Part shown: piece by piece, positions 28,344-36,570 of the stretch
How the letters are laid out: each line of letters begins with the position of its first letter
How positions within the stretch are numbered: the first letter of the stretch is position 1
Assembly: GCA_026985095.1 (NCBI GenBank)
Contig: JALSQW010000035.1
Location: 1-59,322, forward strand
Source of the DNA: Acidimicrobiia bacterium
GTDB lineage: Bacteria > Actinomycetota > Acidimicrobiia > Spongiisociales > UBA5794
Direction of reading: 5' to 3'
DNA: 59,322 nucleotides
Translations under genes and position numbers: made by a program
Notes under the pieces: generated by a model
Told to the model about the DNA's origin: nothing
Seen by the model: the letters and a program-made list of their open reading frames with translations, nothing else
Databases searched by the model: none

Positions 28344-28508
28344 CCAACCCAGGGTTCACCACACCCCTAAAGGGAGCTCACCAACCCAGGGTTCACCACA
28401 CCCCTAAAGGGAGCTCACCAACCCAGGGTTCACCACACCCCTAAAGGGGGGTCCCCAACCCAGGGTTCACCACACCCCTAAAGGGGGGTCCACAACCCAG
28501 GGTTCGCC
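28344..28508. repeat. 37-bp tandem repeat array, copy 2 (four units plus a partial)
   Basis: Units run 28344-28380, 28381-28417, 28418-28454 and 28455-28491, then a partial unit to about 28508. They contain the same two palindromes as the array at 13121: AACCC-A-GGGTT, and CCCCT-AA-AGGG(G). The first two units end in an AGCTCA variant; the last two end in GGGGTCC. The array fills the gap between two convergent genes. Confidence 0.9.
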
Positions 28509-28515
28509 AGACAGG

Positions 28516-29259
28516 TCAGTCGGAGCGCCACTCGGCGACTTCGAGGCCGAGGCCGAGGACGACGTCGAGGAAGGTCTCGGCGACGTCGTCCACGGTGATC
28601 ACGCCCCGTAGCTCCTCGAACGCCGGGTCGACCGCCACCAGAGCTCCGGCCGCCAACGCCAACGCCTCCAGGTGGGCGGCGTGGTCGGCGACCGCCACGA
28701 TCCGTTCGCGCGGGTGCTCGGTGGCCGCCACATGCACCACCGCCCCCGCCCACTCACCCTGCGTCGGCGCCGCGAACCGCCGCACGACACCGGACCGCGC
28801 CCGCTCCGCGGCCCACAGCGGTCCGACGGGATCGGGGAAGCGGCTCGGATGGCCACGCCGGAGCGGGCGGCCAGGCTCGGTCCACACGATGTCGATCGGG
28901 CTCCCCTCACCGGCCCCTGCCGCCTCATGAGCCGCCAAGGACGGTGCGATCGCCGATCCGAGGTTGGCACCGACCAGGACGGCCGCATCCACGGCGGCCT
29001 GGACCCCGGCGGCGGGACGATCCACCCACGTCACCGCGGGGATCCCAGCCTCCGCCGCCGCGGCGAGCACGTCCGACGGGTCCTCGGCGTCGGTCACCAA
29101 CACGTCGTAGGCCGACAGGTCGAGGACCCGGACCAGACGATCGTCCTCGTCCGACGGGTTCTGGTCCACGAGACCCAGGAGCTCCAGCGTCCGCTCGGCG
29201 AGGAGGATCCGCCCCGCCCTCGTTCCGACCTCGGACCGCTGATCCAGCGCGATCCTCAC
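28516..29259 (-). CDS. Hypothetical protein (247 aa)
   Basis: A Val/Ala-rich soluble protein with alternating beta-alpha character, for example Y-D-V-L-V-T-D-A-E-D-P-S-D-V-L-A-A-A-A-E-A-G-I-P-A-V-T-W-V, suggestive of a nucleotide-binding-like alpha/beta fold without a recognisable glycine loop. I do not recognise the family. The GTG at 29259 is set by a 4-nt overlap with the stop of a small upstream membrane ORF; the longer frame upstream is G/R-rich and not protein-like. Stop lies just after repeat array 2. Confidence 0.65.
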   Translation of the reverse strand: MRIALDQRSEVGTRAGRILLAERTLELLGLVDQNPSDEDDRLVRVLDLSAYDVLVTDAEDPSDVLAAAAEAGIPAVTWVDRPAAGVQAAVDAAVLVGANLGSAIAPSLAAHEAAGAGEGSPIDIVWTEPGRPLRRGHPSRFPDPVGPLWAAERARSGVVRRFAAPTQGEWAGAVVHVAATEHPRERIVAVADHAAHLEALALAAGALVAVDPAFEELRGVITVDDVAETFLDVVLGLGLEVAEWRSD

Positions 29260-29393
29260 GGCCGGCGCCGCTGGGTTGCCGGATGCCAGGTTCCGGAGAC
29301 CTCGGGCGGCTGTACCCGCCGACCGAGCAGCGCCACCACCGCCGCGGCCACCGCGGCAGCCACCACCACCAGTCCGAGGGTCCGCTGTCTCAC
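29256..29393 (-). CDS. Possible small membrane protein (45 aa)
   Basis: A GTG start at 29393 gives one strongly hydrophobic helix (L-G-L-V-V-V-A-A-A-V-A-A-A-V-V-A-L-L-G) with a basic, Pro-containing C-terminal tail. Its stop overlaps the start of the 28516 gene (GTGA), which is the main reason to believe it. No family is recognised and the ribosome site is poor. It could instead be the untranslated leader. Confidence 0.4.
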   Translation of the reverse strand: MRQRTLGLVVVAAAVAAAVVALLGRRVQPPEVSGTWHPATQRRRP

Positions 29394-29432
29394 CCACCCG
29401 ACGATAGCCCCCGGGATGACGAACGCGGCTAT

Positions 29433-29562
29433 GGTGGTGGTCCTCGGACGAACGTCCGAGCTCGCGCCGCGAGCGAAGTCCGGTGAGAACCCGGCGCTGT
29501 CCCGCAACTGTGAAGCCCCTCCGAGGGGACGAGCCAGGTCGCCTCGAGACGCGATGTGCGGC
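29433..29562 (+). promoter_or_regulatory. Cobalamin (B12) riboswitch
   Basis: The aptamer core is visible at about 29480-29512: CCGGTGAGAA, then CCGG, then GCTGTCCCGCAACTGT, which is the B12-box region. GAGCCAGGTCGCC follows as the GCCAGG-type 3' element at about 29530-29543. It lies about 70 nt before btuF and should lower expression of the uptake operon when cobalamin binds. The expression platform probably acts between 29560 and the ribosome site at about 29620. Confidence 0.92.
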
Positions 29563-29633
29563 CGAACCTTCGGAGGAGGGGTGAGGGCGTGGATCGTCGA
29601 TCGGCTCCTCCGCTGAGAAAGGAGAAGCCGAAG

Positions 29634-30632
29634 ATGACCAGACGCTCCACGATCGTCGCGGTCGTGCTGGCCCTGATCCTCGCTGCGTGCGGGGGGGCGG
29701 CCACGCCCAGCGCCACCACCGCGGTCGACCAGACCACGACGGTTCCGACGACGACGTCCACCACCCCGACGACGTCCACGACCACCACCACGGAACCCGA
29801 CGACGGGTTCCCGGTCACGATCGACGCCGCCAATGGGCCGGTCACACTGTCCGCCAGACCCGAGCGGATCGTCTCGATCTCGCCCACCGCGACCGAGATG
29901 CTCTTCGCCATCGGAGCGGGCGACCAGGTCGTTGCCGTCGACGGCCTCTCCACCTACCCGGATGACACTCCCGTCACCGACCTGAGCGGCTTCGAACCGA
30001 ACGTCGAAGCGATCTCGTCCTACGAGCCGGACCTCGTCGTCCTGTCCTTCGACCCGGGAGACGTGATCGACGGGCTCGACGCCATCGGGATCCCCGCGAT
30101 CCTCCAACCGGCCGCCGCATCCCTCGACGACACCTACACGCAGATCGAGCAACTGGGAGCCGCGACGGGCCGCATCGCCGACGCCGCCACGGTCGTGTCC
30201 CGCATGCAGAGCGACATCGACGCCATCGTCGCCTCGATGCCGCCGTTCGACGAGGCACCCACCTACTACCACGAGCTCGATCCGACGCTCTACTCGGTAA
30301 CGAGCTCGACGTTCGTCGGCGAGATCTACGGACTGCTGGGCCTCGTCGACATCGCCGACGCGGCGGACCCCGACGGCTACGGCTACCCACAGCTCTCGGC
30401 CGAGTACATCATCGAGCAGGATCCCGACTTCATCTTCCTGGCCGACACCAAGTGCTGCGGCCAAGACGCCGAGACGGTGGCCGCCCGTCCCGGATGGGCC
30501 GGGCTCACCGCGGTCCAAGAAGGTCGCGTCGTCGCCCTCGACGACGACGTCGCGTCCCGCTGGGGTCCGCGGATCGTCGAACTGCTGGCCACGATCGCCG
30601 ACGCCGTCGCGCAACTGGAGCCCGTCGGGTGA
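29634..30632 (+). CDS. btuF: Cobalamin ABC-transporter substrate-binding lipoprotein (BtuF-like)
   Basis: 332 aa. The signal peptide ends in the lipobox I-L-A-A-C. A Thr/Ser-rich tether (about 25-58) leads to a BtuF/FhuD-type helical-backbone binding domain with P-E-R-I-V-S-I-S-P-T-A-T-E-M-L-F and Y-E-P-D-L-V-V-L. The B12 riboswitch in its leader identifies the ligand as cobalamin or a precursor. AAAGGAG precedes the ATG at 29634. The stop overlaps btuC (GTGA). Confidence 0.9.
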   Translation: MTRRSTIVAVVLALILAACGGAATPSATTAVDQTTTVPTTTSTTPTTSTTTTTEPDDGFPVTIDAANGPVTLSARPERIVSISPTATEMLFAIGAGDQVVAVDGLSTYPDDTPVTDLSGFEPNVEAISSYEPDLVVLSFDPGDVIDGLDAIGIPAILQPAAASLDDTYTQIEQLGAATGRIADAATVVSRMQSDIDAIVASMPPFDEAPTYYHELDPTLYSVTSSTFVGEIYGLLGLVDIADAADPDGYGYPQLSAEYIIEQDPDFIFLADTKCCGQDAETVAARPGWAGLTAVQEGRVVALDDDVASRWGPRIVELLATIADAVAQLEPVG

Positions 30633-31678
30633 CGAGCACCACCACGCTCCGGCCCGCCCACCTGGATCTGCGCTGGTTCGCGGTCGCGCTGGGTCTCCTC
30701 GCCGGAGCGTTCCTGATCGGCGTCGTGATCGGCCCCGCCCACCTGTCGGTGGGCGGGGTCGTTCGCTCGGTCCTCGACCGTCTCCCGATCCTCCGTCTCG
30801 ACTCCGGCTTGACCGGACGCCAGGAGGCGATCCTATGGGAGATCCGGATCCCCCGGGTCGTCCTCGGTGGACTGGTCGGCGCCACCCTCGCCGGGAGCGG
30901 CGCCGCCTACCAGGGGGTGTTCCGCAACCCGCTCGCCGACCCGTACCTCCTCGGCGTGGCGGCAGGAGCGGGGCTCGGAGCGACGCTCGCCATCGGGTTC
31001 GGATGGGGCGGGGGATGGGGACCCTTCGCGCCACTCCCGCTCGCCGCGTTCGTGGGCGGTATGGCGGGCGTGGCACTGACGTACCTGATCGGATCGTCCG
31101 CGGGCAGGAGCACCCTGAGCCTCATCCTCGCCGGCGTCGCGGTGGCCTCCTTCCTCACCGCCATCCAGACCTTCGTCCAGCAACGGCGCTCCGAGACCCT
31201 CCGCGAGGTCTACGGCTGGATCCTCGGTCGTCTGTCGACCGTCGGATGGAACGAGGTTCTGCTCCTCATCCCCTACGCGCTGGTCGCCGCCATCGTCACG
31301 ATCGCCGGGAGGGGTCTCCTCGACATCCTGGCCGTCGGAGACGAAGAGGCGGCCTCGCTGGGTGTGGCCCCGGACCGGGTGAGGGCCGTCCTGATCGTCA
31401 TCGCCACCCTCGGGACCGCGGCGGCGGTCGCGGTCAGCGGCCTCATCGGGTTCGTCGGCATCATCGTGCCCCATACGGTCCGGCTCGTCGCCGGGAGCTC
31501 CTACCGGACGATCGTTCCCCTGTCGCTCGTCCTCGGCGCCGCCTTCCTCATCGGAGCCGACGTTCTGGCCCGGACCGTCGTCTCGCCCGCCGAGCTCCCC
31601 ATCGGGGTCGTCACCGCGTTCTTCGGCGCGCCATTCTTCGCGCTCGTCCTCCGCACCGCCAGGGGGACCATGTCATGA
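30629..31678 (+). CDS. btuC: Cobalamin ABC-transporter permease (BtuC/FecCD family)
   Basis: 349 aa with about ten hydrophobic helices. Family motifs include R-I-P-R-V-V-L-G-G-L-V-G-A-T-L-A-G-S-G-A-A-Y-Q-G-V-F-R-N-P-L-A-D-P and the coupling-helix region A-x-S-L-G-V. It forms the membrane channel with BtuD. The GTG start overlaps btuF by 4 nt and the stop overlaps btuD by 4 nt (ATGA), so all three are coupled under the riboswitch. Confidence 0.93.
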   Translation: MTSTTTLRPAHLDLRWFAVALGLLAGAFLIGVVIGPAHLSVGGVVRSVLDRLPILRLDSGLTGRQEAILWEIRIPRVVLGGLVGATLAGSGAAYQGVFRNPLADPYLLGVAAGAGLGATLAIGFGWGGGWGPFAPLPLAAFVGGMAGVALTYLIGSSAGRSTLSLILAGVAVASFLTAIQTFVQQRRSETLREVYGWILGRLSTVGWNEVLLLIPYALVAAIVTIAGRGLLDILAVGDEEAASLGVAPDRVRAVLIVIATLGTAAAVAVSGLIGFVGIIVPHTVRLVAGSSYRTIVPLSLVLGAAFLIGADVLARTVVSPAELPIGVVTAFFGAPFFALVLRTARGTMS

Positions 31679-32478
31679 CCTTGGAGGCGAGCGGACTCCG
31701 GGTCCGCTACGACGGACACACCGTTCTCGACGGCATCGACCTGGCCGTGGCCCCCGGGGAATGGGTCGGGATCATCGGGCCCAACGGCGCTGGGAAGACG
31801 ACCCTCCTCAAGGCGCTGGCGGGGCTCCTGACCGCAGAGGGCACCGTACGGGTCGACGGAGCAGACATCGAGGGTCTCTCCGGACGCCGGCGCGCCTCGC
31901 TGATCGCCCTCGTCCCGCAACGCCCGGTCCTGCCCGCCGGCACCCGTGTGCTCGACTACGTGCTGCTCGGCCGGACACCCCACGCCGGGCCACTCGTCGG
32001 GTTCGCCCGCTCCGACCTCGACGCCGTCGAACGGACCCTTCGGCGCCTCGATCTCCTGGCGTTCGCCGAACGGGACCTCGCGACGCTCTCGGGCGGCGAG
32101 CTCCGACGTACCGTCCTCGCCCGAGCTCTCGCCCAGGAAACGCCGGTGCTGCTCCTCGACGAACCGACCGCCGCCCTCGACGTCGGACGTCAGCAGGAGG
32201 TGATGGAGCTGATCGACGAGCTGCGCCACGAGCGCGACGTGGCGGTGGTCGGAGCACTCCACGACCTGACCCTGGCGGGGCAGTTCGCCGACCGACTGCT
32301 GCTGCTCGCCGGCGGCAAGGTCGTCGACGAGGGCCATGCCGGCGTCGTCCTCACCCCCGACACGATCCGGCGCCACTACGGAGCTCGCGTCAGGGTCGTC
32401 GACGATGGGACCGGCGGGATCGTCGTCATCCCCGTACGTGGTCACGTCACCGACCGGACCGACGCCGCCAGTCGCTGA
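31675..32478 (+). CDS. btuD: Cobalamin ABC-transporter ATPase (BtuD-like)
   Basis: 267 aa. Walker A is G-P-N-G-A-G-K-T-T at about residues 35-43. The Q loop is V-P-Q-R, the signature is L-S-G-G-E, Walker B is V-L-L-L-D-E-P-T-A-A-L-D, and a switch His follows in A-L-H-D-L-T. It powers uptake through BtuC. A short extra C-terminal tail follows the core domain. Third gene of the riboswitch-controlled operon. Confidence 0.92.
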   Translation: MTLEASGLRVRYDGHTVLDGIDLAVAPGEWVGIIGPNGAGKTTLLKALAGLLTAEGTVRVDGADIEGLSGRRRASLIALVPQRPVLPAGTRVLDYVLLGRTPHAGPLVGFARSDLDAVERTLRRLDLLAFAERDLATLSGGELRRTVLARALAQETPVLLLDEPTAALDVGRQQEVMELIDELRHERDVAVVGALHDLTLAGQFADRLLLLAGGKVVDEGHAGVVLTPDTIRRHYGARVRVVDDGTGGIVVIPVRGHVTDRTDAASR

Positions 32479-32485
32479 GCACCTC

Positions 32486-33226
32486 CTAGCCCAGGATCGT
32501 CGCGCCGAACGCCCGGCCGACGAGGTAGCTCAGAACCGCGCCGCCGAAACCGATCGCCAGGTTCTCCAGCCCCGACCGCAGCATGCTCCGACGCGTCATG
32601 AGGGTCTTCATGGCCCCGACGATGAACAGTGCGATCCCCGTCGCGGCCGCCGCCCACGCCAGACCCGACCCGGGCGATACGTCGAAGACGAACGGCAGCA
32701 CCGGCGGCAACGACCCGGCGATGAACAGCAACCCCGAGTAGACGGCGGCGACGTAGGGATTCCGCCGCTCATGCTCCACGATCCCGAACTCGAGGCCCGC
32801 CATCATCTGGATCATGGCCTCGTCGTTGCCATCGATGATCTCGACGACCGTCTCCAGCTCGTCCCCGGAAAGACCCATCGTGGTGAACATCTCGCGGAGC
32901 TCCTCGACCTCCCGGTCCCGATACCAACGGAGATGCTCGGCTTCGAGCTCCAGCTCGGCCTGGAACGCCTGGTCCTGCGACTTGGTGGCGAGGTACTCGC
33001 CCGCCGCCATCGAGATGGCCCCCGCCAACGCCCCGGCGATCCCGGCCAGCAGGACCTGCTCGGTGGTCATCGTGCCACCGACGACGCCGGCCACCAGCAG
33101 GAACATCGACACGAGCCCGTCGTTGACCCCGAGGATGATGTCCCGGAGGTACTGACGAGACCTCCCCAGGTGATCCCGATAGGGGGGGATCTGCACGCCG
33201 TCGGACCGGCTCGGAGAAGCGTCCAT
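32486..33226 (-). CDS. VIT1/CCC1 family metal transporter
   Basis: 246 aa. The family hallmark R-D-I-I-L-G-V-N-D-G-L-V-S is in the first helix. The sequence has about five helices, with a Glu-rich cytoplasmic segment between helices 2 and 3 (E-L-E-L-E-A-E-H-L-R-W-Y-R-D-R-E) that binds metal in plant and yeast relatives. Likely exports Fe2+ or Mn2+ from the cytoplasm. The start M-D-A-S-P is preferred over the upstream ATG because the extra residues overlap the divergent cNMP gene. Confidence 0.88.
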   Translation of the reverse strand: MDASPSRSDGVQIPPYRDHLGRSRQYLRDIILGVNDGLVSMFLLVAGVVGGTMTTEQVLLAGIAGALAGAISMAAGEYLATKSQDQAFQAELELEAEHLRWYRDREVEELREMFTTMGLSGDELETVVEIIDGNDEAMIQMMAGLEFGIVEHERRNPYVAAVYSGLLFIAGSLPPVLPFVFDVSPGSGLAWAAAATGIALFIVGAMKTLMTRRSMLRSGLENLAIGFGGAVLSYLVGRAFGATILG

Positions 33227-33271
33227 CGCCGAGGAGTCTACGCTCCGACGGTTCACGGTAGATTGGCGTCG

Positions 33272-33739
33272 ATGGACCGACGACCGACCGTCCTCGAACA
33301 GCAACTCCGCGCGCATCCCCTCGTGCGAGGGATGCCGGAGGAAGACATCTCGCGTCTCCTCGACGCGGCGGAAGCGGTCGAGTTCGAGCCGCTCGAGACG
33401 ATCTTCGAAGAGGGCGGGGAGGCGAGCACCCTCTACCTGATCCTCACCGGGGTCGTGGCGCTACGGGTCCAGCGCGGCCATCGCACCCCACGGAAGATCC
33501 AGTCGGTCCAGGAAGGCAGCGTTCTGGGATGGTCGTGGTTGTTCCCGCCGTACCGGTGGGAGTTCGAGGCGATGGCCGAGACCCCTGTGCGGGCCATCGC
33601 CATCGACGCCGGCACGCTTCGCGCCGAGTTCGACGACGACCCGGCCTTCGGCTACCGCTTCGTCGCCCGCATCGCCGAGGTGATGGCCAAGCGTCTTCAC
33701 GCCACCCGCAAGCAGGTCATCTCTCTCATGGGATCATGA
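33272..33739 (+). CDS. Cyclic-nucleotide-binding domain protein (Crp-like sensor, no HTH)
   Basis: 155 aa consisting of a single cNMP-binding beta-barrel (about 15-135). It has F-E-E-G-G-E-A-S-T-L-Y-L-I-L-T-G and a phosphate-binding-cassette-like loop containing G-S-V-L-G-W-S-W-L. There is no helix-turn-helix, so it is not a DNA-binding Crp. It could be a regulatory subunit. Its stop overlaps the aminotransferase start (ATGA), suggesting regulation of that enzyme, by inference. Confidence 0.8.
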   Translation: MDRRPTVLEQQLRAHPLVRGMPEEDISRLLDAAEAVEFEPLETIFEEGGEASTLYLILTGVVALRVQRGHRTPRKIQSVQEGSVLGWSWLFPPYRWEFEAMAETPVRAIAIDAGTLRAEFDDDPAFGYRFVARIAEVMAKRLHATRKQVISLMGS

Positions 33740-34956
33740 GCTCGATCGCCCCCTTCCTGCATCCCTTCGCCCCACCGGCGCGCCCCCGCGACCGGTTCCT
33801 GACGATCGTCTTGGGCGATGGGGCAACCGTCACCGACGACACCGGCCGCACCTACATCGACGCGATGGCATCGCTGTGGTACGCCAGCGTCGGATACGGA
33901 CGGGTCGAGATCGCCGACGCGATCGCCGCCCAGGCGCGTCGTATCGCCGGGTTCCACACCTTCACGAGCTTCACCAACGAGCCGGCCGAAGCCCTCGCCG
34001 CCCGGGTCGCCGCGCTGTCGCCCTTCGCGGAGCCTCGGGTGTTCTTCTGCCAATCGGGCTCCGAAGCCGTCGACACGGCGATGAAGCTCACCAGGATCGC
34101 CCACGGCCGCGCAGGTCGCTCCGGTCGGACGATCATCGTCGCCCGCGGGCGCGGCTACCACGGCGTCAACTACGGAGGGACGTCGATCTCGGGCCTTCCC
34201 GTCAATCGAGACGGCTTCGGCCCCTTCGTCGGCTCGACGATGACCGTCGACCCCGACGACCCCGCCAAGCTGGCGGCGGTGTTCGATGCCTTCCCCGGCG
34301 AGGTCGCGGCGGTGGTCGTCGAACCCATCCAGGGCGCCAGCGGCGTGTGGCCACCGCCACCCGGCTACCTCGAGGCGGTCCGGGTCCTGTGCGACGAACA
34401 CGGCGCCTACCTGGTCTTCGATGAGGTCATCACCGGCTTCGGGCGGCTCGGCCGGTGGTTCGGCGCCCAGCATTTCGGCGTCCAGCCCGACATGATCACC
34501 TTCGCCAAGGCCGTGACGAGCGGGTACGTGCCCCTCGGCGGCGTCATCGTCGGGCCGGCGATCCGTTCCGCTCTGGAAGCAGACGACGAGTTCGTGCTCC
34601 GCCACGGCTACACCTACTCGGGCCATCCGCTCGCTGCGGCAGCGGGGCTGGCGAACCTCGACATCATGGAGCGGGAACATCTCCTCGACCGCGTGCCGGC
34701 GATCGAGACCCGACTCGGCGGCGGCCTCCGCCGGTTCGCGGACGAAGGCCGGATCGCCGGCGTCCGCGGTGTGGGCGGCATGTGGGCCATCGCGATGGTC
34801 GATGGTGTCGACGAAGGCACCGTCGCCGTGAAGATGCTCGACCGGGGCGTCATCGCTCGGCCCGTTCCGGGGACCGTCACCTTCTGCCCGCCGCTGGTGA
34901 TCGACGACGATCAGATCGACGCCGTCCTCGACGCGGTCGACGGCGCCCTCCCGTAG
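33736..34956 (+). CDS. Class III omega-aminotransferase
   Basis: 406 aa PLP enzyme of the omega-amino-acid:pyruvate / GABA aminotransferase group. PLP Lys258 is in I-T-F-A-K-A-V-T-S-G-Y. V-F-D-E-V-I-T-G-F-G-R-L-G is the classic class III signature, and G-S-E-A-V-D-T-A-M-K-L binds phosphate. It would transfer an amino group from an omega-amino acid or polyamine product to pyruvate or 2-oxoglutarate. The semialdehyde dehydrogenase 75 nt downstream suggests GABA- or polyamine-type breakdown. ATG overlaps the previous stop. Confidence 0.91.
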   Translation: MSSIAPFLHPFAPPARPRDRFLTIVLGDGATVTDDTGRTYIDAMASLWYASVGYGRVEIADAIAAQARRIAGFHTFTSFTNEPAEALAARVAALSPFAEPRVFFCQSGSEAVDTAMKLTRIAHGRAGRSGRTIIVARGRGYHGVNYGGTSISGLPVNRDGFGPFVGSTMTVDPDDPAKLAAVFDAFPGEVAAVVVEPIQGASGVWPPPPGYLEAVRVLCDEHGAYLVFDEVITGFGRLGRWFGAQHFGVQPDMITFAKAVTSGYVPLGGVIVGPAIRSALEADDEFVLRHGYTYSGHPLAAAAGLANLDIMEREHLLDRVPAIETRLGGGLRRFADEGRIAGVRGVGGMWAIAMVDGVDEGTVAVKMLDRGVIARPVPGTVTFCPPLVIDDDQIDAVLDAVDGALP

Positions 34957-35031
34957 ACCCGGATCCGCGCCGTGCCGTCTCCGATACGCTGAGGGTGGCA
35001 GCCCCATCACGCATCGAGGAAGGATCTCACG

Positions 35032-36498
35032 ATGGCCGACCGTCGCTCCGAACTCTCCGACCCGGCACTGTTGCGGGACGCCGCGTACGTCGACGGTTCC
35101 TGGCAGCAGGCCCACTCCGGCGCCACCTACCCGGTGGCGGATCCGGCGACGGGAACCATCATCGGGTCGGTTCCGGCGATGGACGACACCGACACCCGCG
35201 CTGCGATCGACGCCGCCGACGCCGCCTTCGCCGGATGGGCGTCCCTCACCGCCGGCGAGCGCGGGACGCTGCTGCGCCGCTGGCACGACCTCATGCTCGA
35301 GCACGCCGACGACCTCGGTCTCATCATGACCTGGGAGCAGGGCAAGCCGCTGCGCGAATCGGTCGGCGAGATCCGCTACGGCGCCTCCTTCGTCGAGTGG
35401 TTCGCCGAGGAGGCCCGCCGGGCCGACGGCGCGATCATCCCGCCCCATCAGCACGACAAGCGCCTTCTCGTCCTCAAGCAGCCCGTCGGAGTCGCGGCCG
35501 CGATCACGCCGTGGAACTTCCCCAACGCGATGATCACCCGCAAGGCCGCCCCGGCGCTGGCCGCCGGATGCACGTTCGTGGTCAAGCCGGCCGGCGCCAC
35601 GCCGCTGTCGGCCCTGGCGCTGGCCGAGCTCGCCGACCGAGCCGGGATCCCCGCCGGTGTCTTCAACGTGGTCACCGCCGCCCGGTCCGGCCCGATCGGC
35701 GACGAGCTCACGACCAACCCCAAGGTGCGCAAGTTCTCGTTCACCGGCTCGACCCAGGTCGGCAAGCTCCTCCTCGAGAAGTGCGCCTCGACCGTCAAGC
35801 GCGTATCGATGGAGCTCGGAGGGAACGCCCCGTTCATCGTCTTCGATGACGCCGACCTCGACGCCGCGGTCGAAGGGGCCGTGATCGCCAAGTACCGCAA
35901 CGGCGGCCAGACATGCGTCTGCGCCAACCGGATCTTCGCCCAGGACACGATCTACGACGAGTTCGTCGCCAAGCTGGGGGAGGCCACCGAGCAGCTCACG
36001 GTCGGCGCCGGAACCGACACCGGTGTCGACATCGGCCCGCTCATCGACACGAGCGCCTTCGAGAAGGTCGGCCGGCTGGTCGCCGACGCCGTCGCCAAGG
36101 GGGCGAGGGTCATCACCGGAGGACGGCCCCACGAGCGGGGCGGGACGTTCTACGAGCCGACGGTCCTCGCCGACGTCGACGACGACATGGCGGTCGCCGT
36201 CGAGGAGATCTTCGGACCGATCGCTCCGGTGATCCGCTTCCACGACGAACAGGAGGCCGTCGCCGCGGCCAACGACACCATCTACGGACTCGCTGCCTAC
36301 TTCTACGCGGCCGACAACTCCCGGATCTGGCGAGTCACCGAGGGTCTGGAGTACGGGATGGTGGGCGTCAACACCGGCTTGATCTCCACGACCGTGGCGC
36401 CGTTCGGAGGCTGGAAGGAGTCGGGGATCGGTCGCGAGGGGTCCCATCAGGGCCTCGACGAGTACCTCGAGACGAAGTACGTCTGCATGGAGATCTGA
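35032..36498 (+). CDS. gabD: Succinate-semialdehyde dehydrogenase
   Basis: 488 aa NAD(P)+ aldehyde dehydrogenase. P-W-N-F-P-N-A-M-I-T-R-K, the catalytic Glu in E-L-G-G-N-A-P-F and catalytic Cys295 in G-G-Q-T-C-V-C-A-N-R match GabD. The C-V-C pair is typical of this group. It would oxidise succinate semialdehyde to succinate after the aminotransferase removes the amino group. A clear AGGAAGGA site precedes the ATG. Confidence 0.92.
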   Translation: MADRRSELSDPALLRDAAYVDGSWQQAHSGATYPVADPATGTIIGSVPAMDDTDTRAAIDAADAAFAGWASLTAGERGTLLRRWHDLMLEHADDLGLIMTWEQGKPLRESVGEIRYGASFVEWFAEEARRADGAIIPPHQHDKRLLVLKQPVGVAAAITPWNFPNAMITRKAAPALAAGCTFVVKPAGATPLSALALAELADRAGIPAGVFNVVTAARSGPIGDELTTNPKVRKFSFTGSTQVGKLLLEKCASTVKRVSMELGGNAPFIVFDDADLDAAVEGAVIAKYRNGGQTCVCANRIFAQDTIYDEFVAKLGEATEQLTVGAGTDTGVDIGPLIDTSAFEKVGRLVADAVAKGARVITGGRPHERGGTFYEPTVLADVDDDMAVAVEEIFGPIAPVIRFHDEQEAVAAANDTIYGLAAYFYAADNSRIWRVTEGLEYGMVGVNTGLISTTVAPFGGWKESGIGREGSHQGLDEYLETKYVCMEI

Positions 36499-36570
36499 TG
36501 CGGGCGTCTTCAGGTCGAGGTCGTTCGTGTCGATGAATCTCCGTACCGTTCCGCGTCCTCGGGGAGCCCG

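Noticed and set aside
29580-29633. Longer btuF start at 29556
   Set aside because: It would place coding sequence inside the riboswitch, and the added residues are basic and unlike a signal peptide; AAAGGAG supports 29634.
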